Assembly: GCA_020247545.1 (NCBI GenBank)
Contig: JADCIX010000011.1
Coordinates: 62,001 to 126,000 of the forward strand
Length of the DNA stretch: 64,000 bases
Reading direction: 5' to 3'
DNA from: Rhodocyclaceae bacterium
GTDB taxonomy: Bacteria > Pseudomonadota > Gammaproteobacteria > Burkholderiales > Usitatibacteraceae
Below the pieces are notes generated by a model, which worked only from the letters and a program-made list of their open reading frames with translations, made no database searches and had not been told where the DNA came from. The position numbers and the translations under genes were made by a program. This document shows, piece after piece, positions 45,085 through 53,027 of this stretch (position 1 is the first letter of the stretch; the number at the start of each line of letters is the position of its first letter).

Positions 45085-45429
45085 TCAGGCGAGCGAGACG
45101 ATCGGCGGGCGGTGTAGCGGGGAGGGTTGGTGTTGCGCGGCGGACAGCAACAGCGGCACGTCGGTGGGCAGGTCGGATTCGAGCGTGCCTACCGTCAAGG
45201 GCGCGTTCAGCAATTTTGCGCAACCGAGATGGCACACGCCGCATTCGACATGACCCGCCGAATTTTCATCGGCATCCGATTTGACCGGCTGGTGGGCTTT
45301 GCCGTGATCGTGGTGACCGTAGTGCTCGGTAGTGACGATAACGTCCTCTTCACAATAGGCTGACGCCGCCGCATAGGAAAACTGCAGCGGCAGGATCAAT
45401 ATCAGCAAGATGGCGAATAGGCGTTTCAT
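45085..45429 (-). CDS. CzcI-like small exported protein
   Basis: 114 residues from ATG 45429. Signal peptide KRLFAILLILILPLQFSYAAA, then AYCEEDV, a His-rich stretch (EHYGHHDHGKAHQP) and CGVCHLGCAKLLNAP. This follows CzcI of Cupriavidus-type czc operons (signal, His cluster, CxxC), which lies ahead of czcC and is thought to modulate expression of the operon. The spacing to the czcC-like gene is about 95 bp. Confidence 0.75.
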   Translation of the reverse strand: MKRLFAILLILILPLQFSYAAASAYCEEDVIVTTEHYGHHDHGKAHQPVKSDADENSAGHVECGVCHLGCAKLLNAPLTVGTLESDLPTDVPLLLSAAQHQPSPLHRPPIVSLA

Positions 45430-45492
45430 AACGAGGGCGATTGTGACATATGAATACATCAAGCCGCAAGGCAAAGATCAAACTCAAGAACT

Positions 45493-45533
45493 GGTGCGGC
45501 TTTCAGAGAAAGCACTGCTCTGACTACCGCACC
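45493..45533. other. long two-part hairpin between cadA end and the czcI-like gene
   Basis: Outer arms GGTGCGG (45493-45499) and CCGCACC (45527-45533) are exact complements; inner arms TCAGAG and CTCTGA also pair, separated by 3-base internal loops. As RNA on the leftward strand it would lie in the leader of the czcI-czcC operon, about 65 bases before its start. No U tract follows on either strand, so it is more likely a structured leader or protein site than a plain terminator. Confidence 0.5.
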
Positions 45534-45601
45534 AAGTGTTAAGTTCCCACCCCGAGCAATGAAGATCTGGAATTGGCAGAAAGCGATATACGTTGTGGAC
45601 A

Positions 45602-47812
45602 CTACGCACGGGTGGCGCCTCGCAACAAGCGCAAACCATTGGCCACCACGATCAGACTTGCCCCGGCGTCGGCGAACACGGCCATCCACAGTGTGCCCTG
45701 ACCCGTCAGCGTCAAAACAAAGAAAACCGCCTTGATGCCCAGCGCAAATACAATATTCTGCCAAAGCACCTGCGATGTTTTCTTCGACAGACGAATGAAC
45801 TCGGGCAGTTTGCGAAGATCGTCTTGCATCAGCGCCACGTCGGCGGTTTCAATCGCGGTATCGGTACCGGCTGCGCCCATCGCGAAGCCGATGCTGGACC
45901 GCGCCAAGGCGGGTGCATCGTTGACGCCATCACCCACCATGCCGACCAGTCCACGTTCAAGAAAAGTTTCAATCGCGGCCAGTTTGTCGTCGGGCATCAT
46001 GTTGCCGCGTGCATCCGCTATGCCAACTTGCGCGGCCACCGCTTTCGCCGTCTTGTCGTTATCACCCGTTAGCATGATGGTTTCAATGCCCAGCGATTTC
46101 AGTTCCGCGATAGCGACTTTGCTGGTGTCGCGAATCGTGTCGGCGACGGCAAAAATCGCCAGCGTTTCCGTGTCTGTGGATAAAACGATAGCAGTCTTGG
46201 CTTCCATCTCCAGTCGATCGAGCGCCACTTCCAACTGCGACGAGCGCACTTTCAGCTCTTCCATCAAACGATGGTTGCCCACAAAGTAAGTCACGCCTTC
46301 CAGCGTGCCCTTCACGCCTCGCCCGTGCAACGCTTCAAATTCTTCTACGGCGGCAACGCTGCCCTTGTAACCGCCGACGATGGCGGTTGCAACCGGGTGG
46401 TCGGACAACGTATCTAAGCTGGCGGCGATCCGCAGCGCTTCTTCTTTGCTCATGCCGGCCAAGGCAACCACATCGGTCAGTACCGGTTTGCCGTGAGTGA
46501 TGGTGCCGGTCTTGTCCAGCGCCACCGTTTTCAGCTCGCGGCCTTGCTCAAGATAGGTGCCGCCTTTGATCAGGATTCCGCGACGCGCCGCAGCCGTCAG
46601 ACCGCTCACGATAGTCACGGGTGTGGAAATCACCAGCGCACAGGGACAAGCAATCACCAGCAACACCAGTGCTTTGTAAATCCAGTCGTACCACGGCATG
46701 CCGAAAGCCAGCGGAGGAACAATTGCCAGCAGCACCGCCAGCACGAACACCACAGGCGTATAGACGCGCGCAAACTTATCGACAAATCGCTGTGTCGGCG
46801 CGCGCTGCCCTTGCGCGGCTTGAATCGATTTGGCGATGCGATCCAGAGTCGTCTCGCCTGTGGCTGCGGTTACGCGAAATTCGAGCACGCCGCGTTCGTT
46901 CAGCGACCCGGCGAACAGGGTGGCACCGACGGTTTTTTCCGCCGGGATACTTTCCCCGGTGATCGGCGCTTGATTGACGCCTGACTGCCCAGAAACCACG
47001 ATGCCATCAAGCGCGATACGCTCGCCGGGCCGCACGCGGACGATCAGACCAACCTCGACCTGATCCGCAGGGACCTCGGACCATGCGCCATCCGCCTGCT
47101 GCACGAAAGCGGTTTCAGGCGCATTCGCCATCAATGCGCGAATCGCATTGCGTGCGCGATCAAGACTCAGGACTTCGATCATCTCGGCGATGCCAAAGAG
47201 CCAAATCACCACCGCCGCTTCCGGCCACTGGCCAATTGCCACCGCGCCAATCACCGCCACCGACATCAGCAAATTGATATTGAGCGTAAACGTCTTGAGC
47301 GCGATCCACCCTTTCTTCAACGTTTCGACGCCGCTGGTAAAAATCGCAGTCAGCGCCAGCACGGCCACTGTAATCGAAGTTTCGTTACCCGTTGTGTAGG
47401 CGACAACCTCGGCGCTAATGGCCGCGATACCGGCCACCGTCATCAATATCCACTGTCGCTTTGAAATGCTTGCGGCCTGATGTTCCTCGGCTGCGACAGC
47501 CGTTGCGTCTGGTTTTCCAGCGGCCAGCGGAACACCGGCCATACCGATGCTGCTGAGTGCGGTGTCAATTGAACTGACGTTGGTCAACGTGTGGCCGACG
47601 GTGAGGATGCGGTTGAGGAGGTCAAATTCCAATGCCACGACACCCGGAAGACCGCCAATGGCTTTGCGAACAAGGGCCTCTTCGGTCGGGCAATCCATGT
47701 TCTGGATCTTAAAGCGTAGCTCTTTTGCGCCGATTGGCAGCAACGCTGACTCACCTAACGACGCATTGGTCGGTGGTGCACAGCAAGCTGAATCATGGTC
47801 ATGGGCGCTCAT
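45602..47812 (-). CDS. cadA: Cd/Zn/Pb-exporting P1B-type ATPase (CadA/ZntA-like)
   Basis: 736 residues. N-terminal soft-metal patch HDHDSACC and one HMA-like domain with MDCPTEE (CxxE in place of CxxC). Core motifs: actuator APITGES, transmembrane CPC ([17 protein letters not shown]), DKTGTITHG, HP motif LSDHPVATA, hinge GMVGDGVNDAPALA. The CPC helix context fits the P1B-2 group that moves Zn(II), Cd(II) and Pb(II). A strong MerR-type operator lies between its start and the divergent YcnI gene, and a CadR-like regulator follows in that divergent operon. Confidence 0.94.
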   Translation of the reverse strand: MSAHDHDSACCAPPTNASLGESALLPIGAKELRFKIQNMDCPTEEALVRKAIGGLPGVVALEFDLLNRILTVGHTLTNVSSIDTALSSIGMAGVPLAAGKPDATAVAAEEHQAASISKRQWILMTVAGIAAISAEVVAYTTGNETSITVAVLALTAIFTSGVETLKKGWIALKTFTLNINLLMSVAVIGAVAIGQWPEAAVVIWLFGIAEMIEVLSLDRARNAIRALMANAPETAFVQQADGAWSEVPADQVEVGLIVRVRPGERIALDGIVVSGQSGVNQAPITGESIPAEKTVGATLFAGSLNERGVLEFRVTAATGETTLDRIAKSIQAAQGQRAPTQRFVDKFARVYTPVVFVLAVLLAIVPPLAFGMPWYDWIYKALVLLVIACPCALVISTPVTIVSGLTAAARRGILIKGGTYLEQGRELKTVALDKTGTITHGKPVLTDVVALAGMSKEEALRIAASLDTLSDHPVATAIVGGYKGSVAAVEEFEALHGRGVKGTLEGVTYFVGNHRLMEELKVRSSQLEVALDRLEMEAKTAIVLSTDTETLAIFAVADTIRDTSKVAIAELKSLGIETIMLTGDNDKTAKAVAAQVGIADARGNMMPDDKLAAIETFLERGLVGMVGDGVNDAPALARSSIGFAMGAAGTDTAIETADVALMQDDLRKLPEFIRLSKKTSQVLWQNIVFALGIKAVFFVLTLTGQGTLWMAVFADAGASLIVVANGLRLLRGATRA

Positions 47813-47841
47813 TGAATTTCTCGGTAAAAGTGAATATGCTG

Positions 47842-47873
47842 TATTTAGAACTCTGGAGCCACACCAGGGTCAA
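47842..47873 (-). promoter_or_regulatory. CadR/PbrR/ZntR-type promoter for cadA
   Basis: Leftward: -35 TTGACC (47873-47868), 20-bp spacer, -10 TAAATA (47847-47842). The spacer holds the dyad ACCCTGG-TGTGGCT-CCAGAGT (47870-47850; arms match at 6 of 7), the form recognised by divalent-metal MerR regulators. It drives cadA; the CadR-like gene at 48835 is the likely regulator. Confidence 0.8.
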
Positions 47874-47913
47874 GCTAAATTTGCAACAAGATGATTTCTA
47901 ACGACGAGGATAA

Positions 47914-48432
47914 ATGATGAAGAAAGCTATCTCACAACTGTTGATCCCCGCGGTATCGCTGTTGTCCGGAACTGTGGCGCACGCTCACATTACGCTTGAA
48001 CGCAGTAGTTTTGAGGCGGGCACGTGGAACAAGCTGGTGTTGCGCGTCGCGGAAGGCTGCAACGGTGCCAACACGACAAGTATTTCCGTTGAACTGCCCA
48101 AGGGCGTGTACATGCCACGGCCAGCCCCCAAGGCTGGCTGGAAGCTAGACGTCAAACGCGAAAAATTGGACAAGCCAGTTGAGACGCACGGCATGCAAAT
48201 CACGGAAGCCATCCGCAGCGCCACATGGTCGGGCGGTAGCTTGCCGGATGACTTTTATGAAGAATTCACGGTATTCGCTCGTGTTCCCACTGAGGCCGGC
48301 AAATATCCGATCAAGGTATCTCAAATCTGCGAAAAGGGCCGCGTCGATTGGCATGAAGTTGCCAAGCCTGGCCAATCGCGTCGCGAGTTGAAAGCGCCCG
48401 CACCGGAACTTGAAGTCATTCCCAAGCAATAA
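47914..48432 (+). CDS. YcnI-like DUF1775 copper-binding domain protein
   Basis: 172 residues. Signal peptide ends in AHA-HITLE, so the mature protein begins with His, the Cu(II)-coordinating N-terminal His typical of the YcnI/DUF1775 family. Core FEAGTWNKLVLRVAEGCNGANTTSISVELPKGVYMPRPAPKAGWKL and the conserved Trp in TWSGGSLPDDFYEEF are present. No C-terminal membrane helix. Periplasmic metal carrier or chaperone by family. It is the first gene divergent from cadA. Confidence 0.85.
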   Translation: MMKKAISQLLIPAVSLLSGTVAHAHITLERSSFEAGTWNKLVLRVAEGCNGANTTSISVELPKGVYMPRPAPKAGWKLDVKREKLDKPVETHGMQITEAIRSATWSGGSLPDDFYEEFTVFARVPTEAGKYPIKVSQICEKGRVDWHEVAKPGQSRRELKAPAPELEVIPKQ

Positions 48433-48483
48433 TTGACTTCGCCATCGCTGTCGACAATCCAACTCGCCAATACGGACCTCATC

Positions 48484-48819
48484 GTGGATTACTTCAAAGT
48501 TTTGTTGCTGTTTACCGCGACTGCGATTGCCGAAATCGTCGGCTGCTACTTGCCGTATCTTTGGCTAAAGCATGACAAGAGTGTTTGGCTGTTGCTGCCC
48601 GCTTCGTTTTCTTTAGCACTTTTTGTCTGGTTGCTGACGCTGCATCCGGCCGCTGCGGGGCGCGTCTATGCGGCATATGGTGGCGTATATGTCGCCGTCG
48701 CGGTTGGCTGGCTTTGGTTTGTGGATGGGGTGTCGCCTAGTCGATGGGACATCGCAGGCGTGGTGGTCATGTTAACCGGCGCGACGATCATCGCGTTCCA
48801 GCCGCAAAACGCGGCATAA
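48484..48819 (+). CDS. ynfA: YnfA/UPF0060 small membrane protein
   Basis: 111 residues, four transmembrane helices, UPF0060 pattern: [52 protein letters not shown] and [23 protein letters not shown]. The family is similar to small multidrug resistance transporters and appears with metal-resistance genes. Start taken as GTG 48484, matching the family N-terminus; a longer frame to 48433 exists. Confidence 0.87.
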   Translation: MDYFKVLLLFTATAIAEIVGCYLPYLWLKHDKSVWLLLPASFSLALFVWLLTLHPAAAGRVYAAYGGVYVAVAVGWLWFVDGVSPSRWDIAGVVVMLTGATIIAFQPQNAA

Positions 48820-48834
48820 CGAGGAGAGAGAAAC

Positions 48835-49290
48835 ATGCGCATCGGCGAATTGGCTACCGCAACGGATTCAGAGGTAGACACCATCCGCTACTACGAAAAA
48901 ATCGGCATTCTGCCAAAGCCGCAGCGTACCGACAGCAACTATCGTCATTACGTCGATCAGCACGTCGAGCGTTTACGATTCGTGCGCCGCTGCCGCTCGC
49001 TGGATATGACATTGGATGAGATTCGCGTGTTGCTACAGTTTCGTGATGCGCCTGAGGCGAATTGTGGTGAGGTAAACGTGTTGTTAGATGAGCACATCGG
49101 CCATGTCACCGCTCGTATCGCCGCATTGACCAAGTTGGAAAAGGAATTGCGATCACTGAGAAGACAATGCCGCTCGGTTCAGCGGGCGAAGGACTGCGGA
49201 ATCTTGGCTAAAATCGCCAGCAGCAACTCGCCCCCAGCGTCCAATAAACTGAGGAAATCTAAGCCACATATCTCTGGTACGCACCGGTAG
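48835..49290 (+). CDS. cadR: Cd/Pb-responsive MerR regulator (CadR/PbrR-like)
   Basis: 151 residues. N-terminal MRIGELATATDSEVDTIRYYEKIGILPKPQRTDSNYRHY is a MerR helix-turn-helix. Metal-site Cys residues fit CadR/PbrR: one in the dimer helix region (EANCGEVNVLLDEHI) and two near the end (RRQCRSVQRAKDCGIL). The tail after the last Cys is Ser/Lys rich. Preceded by a strong ribosome site (GGAGAG). Likely controls cadA and its own operon from the dyad at 47850-47870. Confidence 0.88.
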   Translation: MRIGELATATDSEVDTIRYYEKIGILPKPQRTDSNYRHYVDQHVERLRFVRRCRSLDMTLDEIRVLLQFRDAPEANCGEVNVLLDEHIGHVTARIAALTKLEKELRSLRRQCRSVQRAKDCGILAKIASSNSPPASNKLRKSKPHISGTHR

Positions 49291-49862
49291 CGTTCGCCAT
49301 CAGCGTTGAAAGGTTGTGGTGACTGTGGCCATATTTCTCAACCGGCGACAGATCAAATACAAACCCCTGTATCGACTGGCGATTCCACGGACCTTTGCTT
49401 GGAAATGCCCGTCTCTTAATGGGTTTGCTAGTTTGCGAAAACTCAGGAAACACCAAGCCTCAGAGTTAATTTGTTTTCAGCCGGTAGCCATTTGATCTGA
49501 GTCGTCTAGGACCTGTCGCGATCAAACGAATGTCTGCTATCGGGAAAATCCTAGGACCGCAATGGGTCAGACTCGGCGGTTCCCGCAGGAAAAAAGCGGT
49601 CATTCCTCAAACGCTTTCTTGGGCAAAAGTAACTTACGACATTCGCATCTGCGCAGAGCGGACAGCCGCTTAACCATGGGCAATTTTCCGTAAAGCGCAC
49701 TAACTCTTGGTAATGCTATACAAGCAAACCTTAACCGCGTTTTTCGGCGCGCATATCTCTTGACCGCAACCGATTTCGCCGATACGATGTTCACAAGTTT
49801 CAGCAATACTTCGCGTTGCAAGCAACCCATTTCGTAGTCCGCAATTCGAATTGATTGATGTT
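49291..49862. other. gene-free stretch after the CadR-like gene
   Basis: 572 bp with no supportable gene. An open frame on the minus strand crosses this stretch but has no family pattern and runs through the terminator at 50125. It may mark the join between two acquired blocks. Confidence 0.45.
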
Positions 49863-49892
49863 TTGTTGGTCGCTGCTTCACTCTGCTACGAT
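49863..49892 (+). promoter_or_regulatory. candidate promoter for the leader/tRNA-like/AAA unit
   Basis: -35 TTGTTG (49863-49868), 18-bp spacer, -10 TACGAT (49887-49892). It precedes the short leader frame by 35 bp. Judged by eye only. Confidence 0.4.
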
Positions 49893-49927
49893 GATCACAA
49901 GCACCACATTTTGATTTCTTAACCACC

Positions 49928-50098
49928 ATGAAAACCCCCGTCCTCCAATCCAAAAATTCGATGATTGCCGCCGCGCATAGAAGCGCAATGGCTGGCATCG
50001 CCTCGACCACCACCGTCGCGACCACATCGGTCAGCGCGTGGGAGTTGGTCGCACTGATATCGATACGATCGGGCATTGGGAGAACGCGGATGGCGTAG
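49928..50098 (+). CDS. short leader reading frame, possible leader peptide
   Basis: 56 codons: MKTPVLQSKNSMIAAAHRSA... rich in Ala/Ser/Thr, ending SAWELVALISIRSGIGRTRMA. The stop codon (TAG, 50096-50098) lies inside a 7-bp hairpin TGGCGTAGATACGCCA (50091-50106), and a strong terminator hairpin begins 27 bp later. Reading frame, hairpin over the stop and terminator in series look like a translation-coupled attenuator. No ribosome site is evident, so coding is uncertain. Confidence 0.35.
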   Translation: MKTPVLQSKNSMIAAAHRSAMAGIASTTTVATTSVSAWELVALISIRSGIGRTRMA

Positions 50099-50124
50099 AT
50101 ACGCCACCTCAGTTCACACACACC

Positions 50125-50163
50125 AAACGCCCGGTTGCTCACGCACCGGGCGTTTTTGTTTTT
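50125..50163 (+). terminator. strong intrinsic terminator just before the tRNA-like gene
   Basis: Stem AAACGCCCGG (50125-50134) with CCGGGCGTTT (50146-50155), all ten pairs perfect, 11-base loop, then a U-rich run TTGTTTTT. It ends only 6 bp before the tRNA-like gene, leaving no room for a separate promoter, so the downstream genes appear to depend on read-through or on antitermination. Confidence 0.85.
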
Positions 50164-50169
50164 GTACTT

Positions 50170-50261
50170 AGCCCATTAGCTCAGCGGTAGAGCGGCGGAT
50201 TTCTACCCCGTAGCGCCAGATAAGCGGCAGGTCGTCGGTTCGAATCCGACATGGGCGACCA
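50170..50261 (+). tRNA. tRNA-like gene with enlarged anticodon/variable region
   Basis: 92 nt with encoded CCA (50259-50261). Acceptor stem AGCCCAT/ATGGGCG forms six pairs plus an A-G mismatch at the first pair. D arm GCTC/GAGC with AGCGGTA loop and T arm GTCGG-TTCGAAT-CCGAC are canonical, and the variable-loop-like AGGTC precedes the T stem. Between position 26 and AGGTC there are 34 nt, twice the normal 17. If the loop TTTCTAC is taken as the anticodon loop, the anticodon is UCU (Arg), the stem has four pairs and an A-C mismatch, and a 22-nt variable region follows that does not fold as a normal long arm. It may be a non-decoding tRNA mimic. It ends 16 bp before an AAA+ gene. Confidence 0.6.
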
Positions 50262-50277
50262 AATTTGAAAGACTGTT

Positions 50278-51786
50278 ATGAATACTAAAAAAATCTATGT
50301 CAGTGGTTTGAACATCAGCTTCTACCCAGACGAAAGCGTCATCTTCCGTCCGAGCGCGGTCGCGCGCTTGTTCGAGCAGTACCGCGACTTCTTCCTAGAT
50401 GACTTCTTTATCGATGGCCCTGTCACAACACTTACCTTTGATTTCCTTTCGATGGTCTTGAAGGCGCTGAACAAGGACGGATACAACGGCGTCGTCTACC
50501 TCACGCGCGTCAACAAAGTTGATCCGAAAAATCTTATCCCGAGGGTCGGTTTCGTCCTGCCTGAAAAAACAGGACGCTACAGTCGCGGCAAGCTTGCCTG
50601 TGAAGTGGATGAACTGCTGACCAAAATCGCGATGGACATGGTCATGGAGCACACGGACGTCGCCATGGACGAGAACGTCAAAGTACCCAGCGGCGAGATG
50701 TCGCAGCTGAAGAAGTCGCCGCTGCCGCTAGGCATGGACGCGCCAAGCGATGATGAGGCAGTTGCGCGCGGTCATGACTTGGATAAGCAACTTCAGCCCG
50801 GCACGCTTTGGGAATACGACGTCGACCCCGAGTCACAGATGCACAAGATTTTCGACTCCAAGAAGTTGTCCGAGCGCGTCAAGCAGCTGTCGACGATGAC
50901 TTCTAGCCACGAAAAGTATTACGCGAAGCAATTGGAAGAGCTTCTCAAGTCCGGCAATTTGCGGCCGGTGGGACTCGCCCCTCCTGTTGAAAAAATTGAG
51001 CAGTTGGCGTTGAAGTTCCCCAACATGACCGAGGTGGTCGAGCGGGTCGCTGATTCGGTGCGCCTGGCGCACCGCGGTGACGGCACGTTTCGTTTTGAGT
51101 CTCTGCTGCTGCTGGGGCCGCCCGGTGTGGGCAAGACGCATTTTGCCAAAGCGCTGGCGGCGGTAGCGGGCGTCAACTTCACGACGGTGCATATGGAAAC
51201 TGCTTCGACAGGGTGGCTGTTGGCAGGGCTTGATCGCGGCTGGTCCAATGGCAGGATGGGCAGAGTCGCGAAGATGTTGACCATGCTCGACTCGGCAAAT
51301 CCTATCTTCCTTGTGGACGAGGTCGACAAAGCCACTGGGGGCCGATACGACCCGATTTCGGCGTTGTATTCGCTCTTAGAACGCCACACAGCGCGCACGT
51401 TTCAGGATGAGTTTCTGGAAGTCGAGATGGATGCGAGTCGCATCAATTGGATTCTCACGGCCAATGATGTGAAGCGGATGCAGAAGCCCTTGTTGAGCCG
51501 GATGGTCGTGATTGAGGTGCCTGCCCCCACACGGGAGCAGTGCCTATCGATCGCAGCAGGGATTTATGCCGAACTGCGCGAGTTCTACGACTGGGGCGAG
51601 TACTTCGATCCCACGCCGCCGGCGGATGTGATGGAACAGATCAGCGTGTGTTCGCCACGCATCATGAAACAACTGCTGTTGGAAGCCTTCGGCCGCGCCT
51701 CGCGCAACGATCGCACCACCCTGTTAGCAGACGATATCAACAAAAACCTATTACCAAAACGCGAAACCGTACTGGGGTTCACATGA
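50278..51786 (+). CDS. AAA+ ATPase with unknown N-terminal domain
   Basis: 502 residues. The N-terminal about 250 residues are unrecognised (IYVSGLNISFYPDESVIFRPSAV..., charged and helical). The AAA+ module is clear: Walker A GPPGVGKT (280-287), Walker B IFLVDEVDK (Asp347, Glu348), sensor 1 WILTAND, Arg finger region LLSRMVVIEVPAP, and a lid ending SPRIMKQLLLEAFGRA. The module is Lon/ClpX-like in motif spacing (RYDPISALYSLLERH), but no protease domain is present. It follows the tRNA-like gene by 16 bp and overlaps the phosphoesterase gene in ATGA. Confidence 0.85.
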   Translation: MNTKKIYVSGLNISFYPDESVIFRPSAVARLFEQYRDFFLDDFFIDGPVTTLTFDFLSMVLKALNKDGYNGVVYLTRVNKVDPKNLIPRVGFVLPEKTGRYSRGKLACEVDELLTKIAMDMVMEHTDVAMDENVKVPSGEMSQLKKSPLPLGMDAPSDDEAVARGHDLDKQLQPGTLWEYDVDPESQMHKIFDSKKLSERVKQLSTMTSSHEKYYAKQLEELLKSGNLRPVGLAPPVEKIEQLALKFPNMTEVVERVADSVRLAHRGDGTFRFESLLLLGPPGVGKTHFAKALAAVAGVNFTTVHMETASTGWLLAGLDRGWSNGRMGRVAKMLTMLDSANPIFLVDEVDKATGGRYDPISALYSLLERHTARTFQDEFLEVEMDASRINWILTANDVKRMQKPLLSRMVVIEVPAPTREQCLSIAAGIYAELREFYDWGEYFDPTPPADVMEQISVCSPRIMKQLLLEAFGRASRNDRTTLLADDINKNLLPKRETVLGFT

Positions 51787-52571
51787 ACATGAATACAACT
51801 ATCCCGAAACCAAAGATCTTCTTTTGTGGCGACAACCACAGCCACTTCAAACACATCGTTGAGGCGGTGCGCGAGCACCAGCCCGATGCCATCGTGCTGC
51901 TCGGCGATATTGAGGCCAAGCAACCGCTCGAAATGGAATTGGCACCGCTCCTCGGCAAAACCGATATCCGGTTCATCCACGGCAATCACGATACCGACTC
52001 GGAGGAAAACTGGCGGTATCTCGCCCACTCGCGCTTGGGGCATCTAAACCTTCATGCGCGCGTGGAGACGGTGGCCGGCGTGCGGATTGCCGGCTTGGGC
52101 GGCATCTTCCGCGGCAAGGTGTGGCGGCCGTGGGAGACCAAGTACTTCGATACGTACGAAGCGTTGTCGAAGGATGTTGAACAACGACAGCTAGAAGACA
52201 AGTGGTCCAAGCAGCGGGCGGAGACAACACTACTCACTAACTCGTCGACGATCTTTCCAGCGGTCTACGACGCGCTATCTAAGCTGCGCGCGGACGTGCT
52301 GGTGGTTCACGAAGCACCGTCGTGCCACCCCCACGGCTTTGATGCGATTGATCTTCTAGCGCAATCGATGGGGGCGAAGACCGTCTTCCACGGCCACCAC
52401 CACGACCGGCTGGACTATCAGTCGTCATTCGACAAGCTGGGCTTTCGTACGTACGGCGTCGGATTCTGCGGGATTACCGACCTTGAGGGAAAGGTTGTTC
52501 TGGCCGGCGACATGGACGACGTCCGCCTGCGGACGAGTCCTTATGACCAAGAAGATAAGGGGGAGTCATGA
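51783..52571 (+). CDS. calcineurin-like metallophosphoesterase (first)
   Basis: 262 residues from ATG 51783 (ATGA overlap with the ATPase stop). All five phosphoesterase motifs: FFCGDNHSHF (D-x-H), VLLGDIEA, FIHGNHDTD, VVHEAPSCHPHG and FHGHHHDRLD, giving the two-metal active site. Substrate unknown: members cleave phosphoproteins, nucleotides, RNA or DNA. Coupling to an AAA+ ATPase and a tRNA-like gene hints at a nucleic-acid or nucleotide substrate (inference). Confidence 0.87.
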   Translation: MNMNTTIPKPKIFFCGDNHSHFKHIVEAVREHQPDAIVLLGDIEAKQPLEMELAPLLGKTDIRFIHGNHDTDSEENWRYLAHSRLGHLNLHARVETVAGVRIAGLGGIFRGKVWRPWETKYFDTYEALSKDVEQRQLEDKWSKQRAETTLLTNSSTIFPAVYDALSKLRADVLVVHEAPSCHPHGFDAIDLLAQSMGAKTVFHGHHHDRLDYQSSFDKLGFRTYGVGFCGITDLEGKVVLAGDMDDVRLRTSPYDQEDKGES

Positions 52572-52668
52572 GCATATCCATCCCCGCTAAACGTCGCGGT
52601 GAGTCGCAATTCACCTCACGAACCAGTCAATCCAAATTTCAATTCAACAACACATTGAAGGAAACATC

Positions 52669-52908
52669 ATGATCAAAACTAAACAGCAGCTACTCGACGC
52701 CGTGCCCGTTCAAACCATGGAAGGTGGGACGCGTTATGTCCGCATTAACGACATCCCGGAGCCTTGGCGTGCGCAAGCGCAAAACGAAATCCGTGGATGC
52801 GCCTGTCCCGTCGTCGAAGGTCAAGGGCCGCTCTATTACGTCCGTGACTTTGAGGATTGGGTCGGAGGCCGCTGGTGGGGAATGTCGGGGCCGAAAGGAT
52901 TGAAGTAA
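52669..52908 (+). CDS. small conserved-looking hypothetical protein
   Basis: 79 residues, good ribosome site (GAAGGAAAC) before ATG 52669. Sequence IKTKQQLLDAVPVQTMEGGTRYVRINDIPEPWRAQ..., CACPVVEG, YYVRDFEDWVGGRWWGM is compact, with two close Cys and a Trp-rich end. No family recognised. Lies between the two phosphoesterase genes, same strand. Confidence 0.65.
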   Translation: MIKTKQQLLDAVPVQTMEGGTRYVRINDIPEPWRAQAQNEIRGCACPVVEGQGPLYYVRDFEDWVGGRWWGMSGPKGLK

Positions 52909-53027
52909 ACGTAGGCGGGCGGCGTGCGATGTGCGAATTGCGAAGCGCGCTGCCCGCATTGCCTGCCATGCAATGAACGACGTGATGCCGTTGGCAGGCA
53001 CTAACAAAGGAAAAAGGAAAAGCAGAC

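Noticed and set aside
49600-50142. 180-codon open frame on the minus strand
   Set aside because: No family pattern, poor composition, and it crosses a strong plus-strand terminator and the leader frame. Taken as chance.
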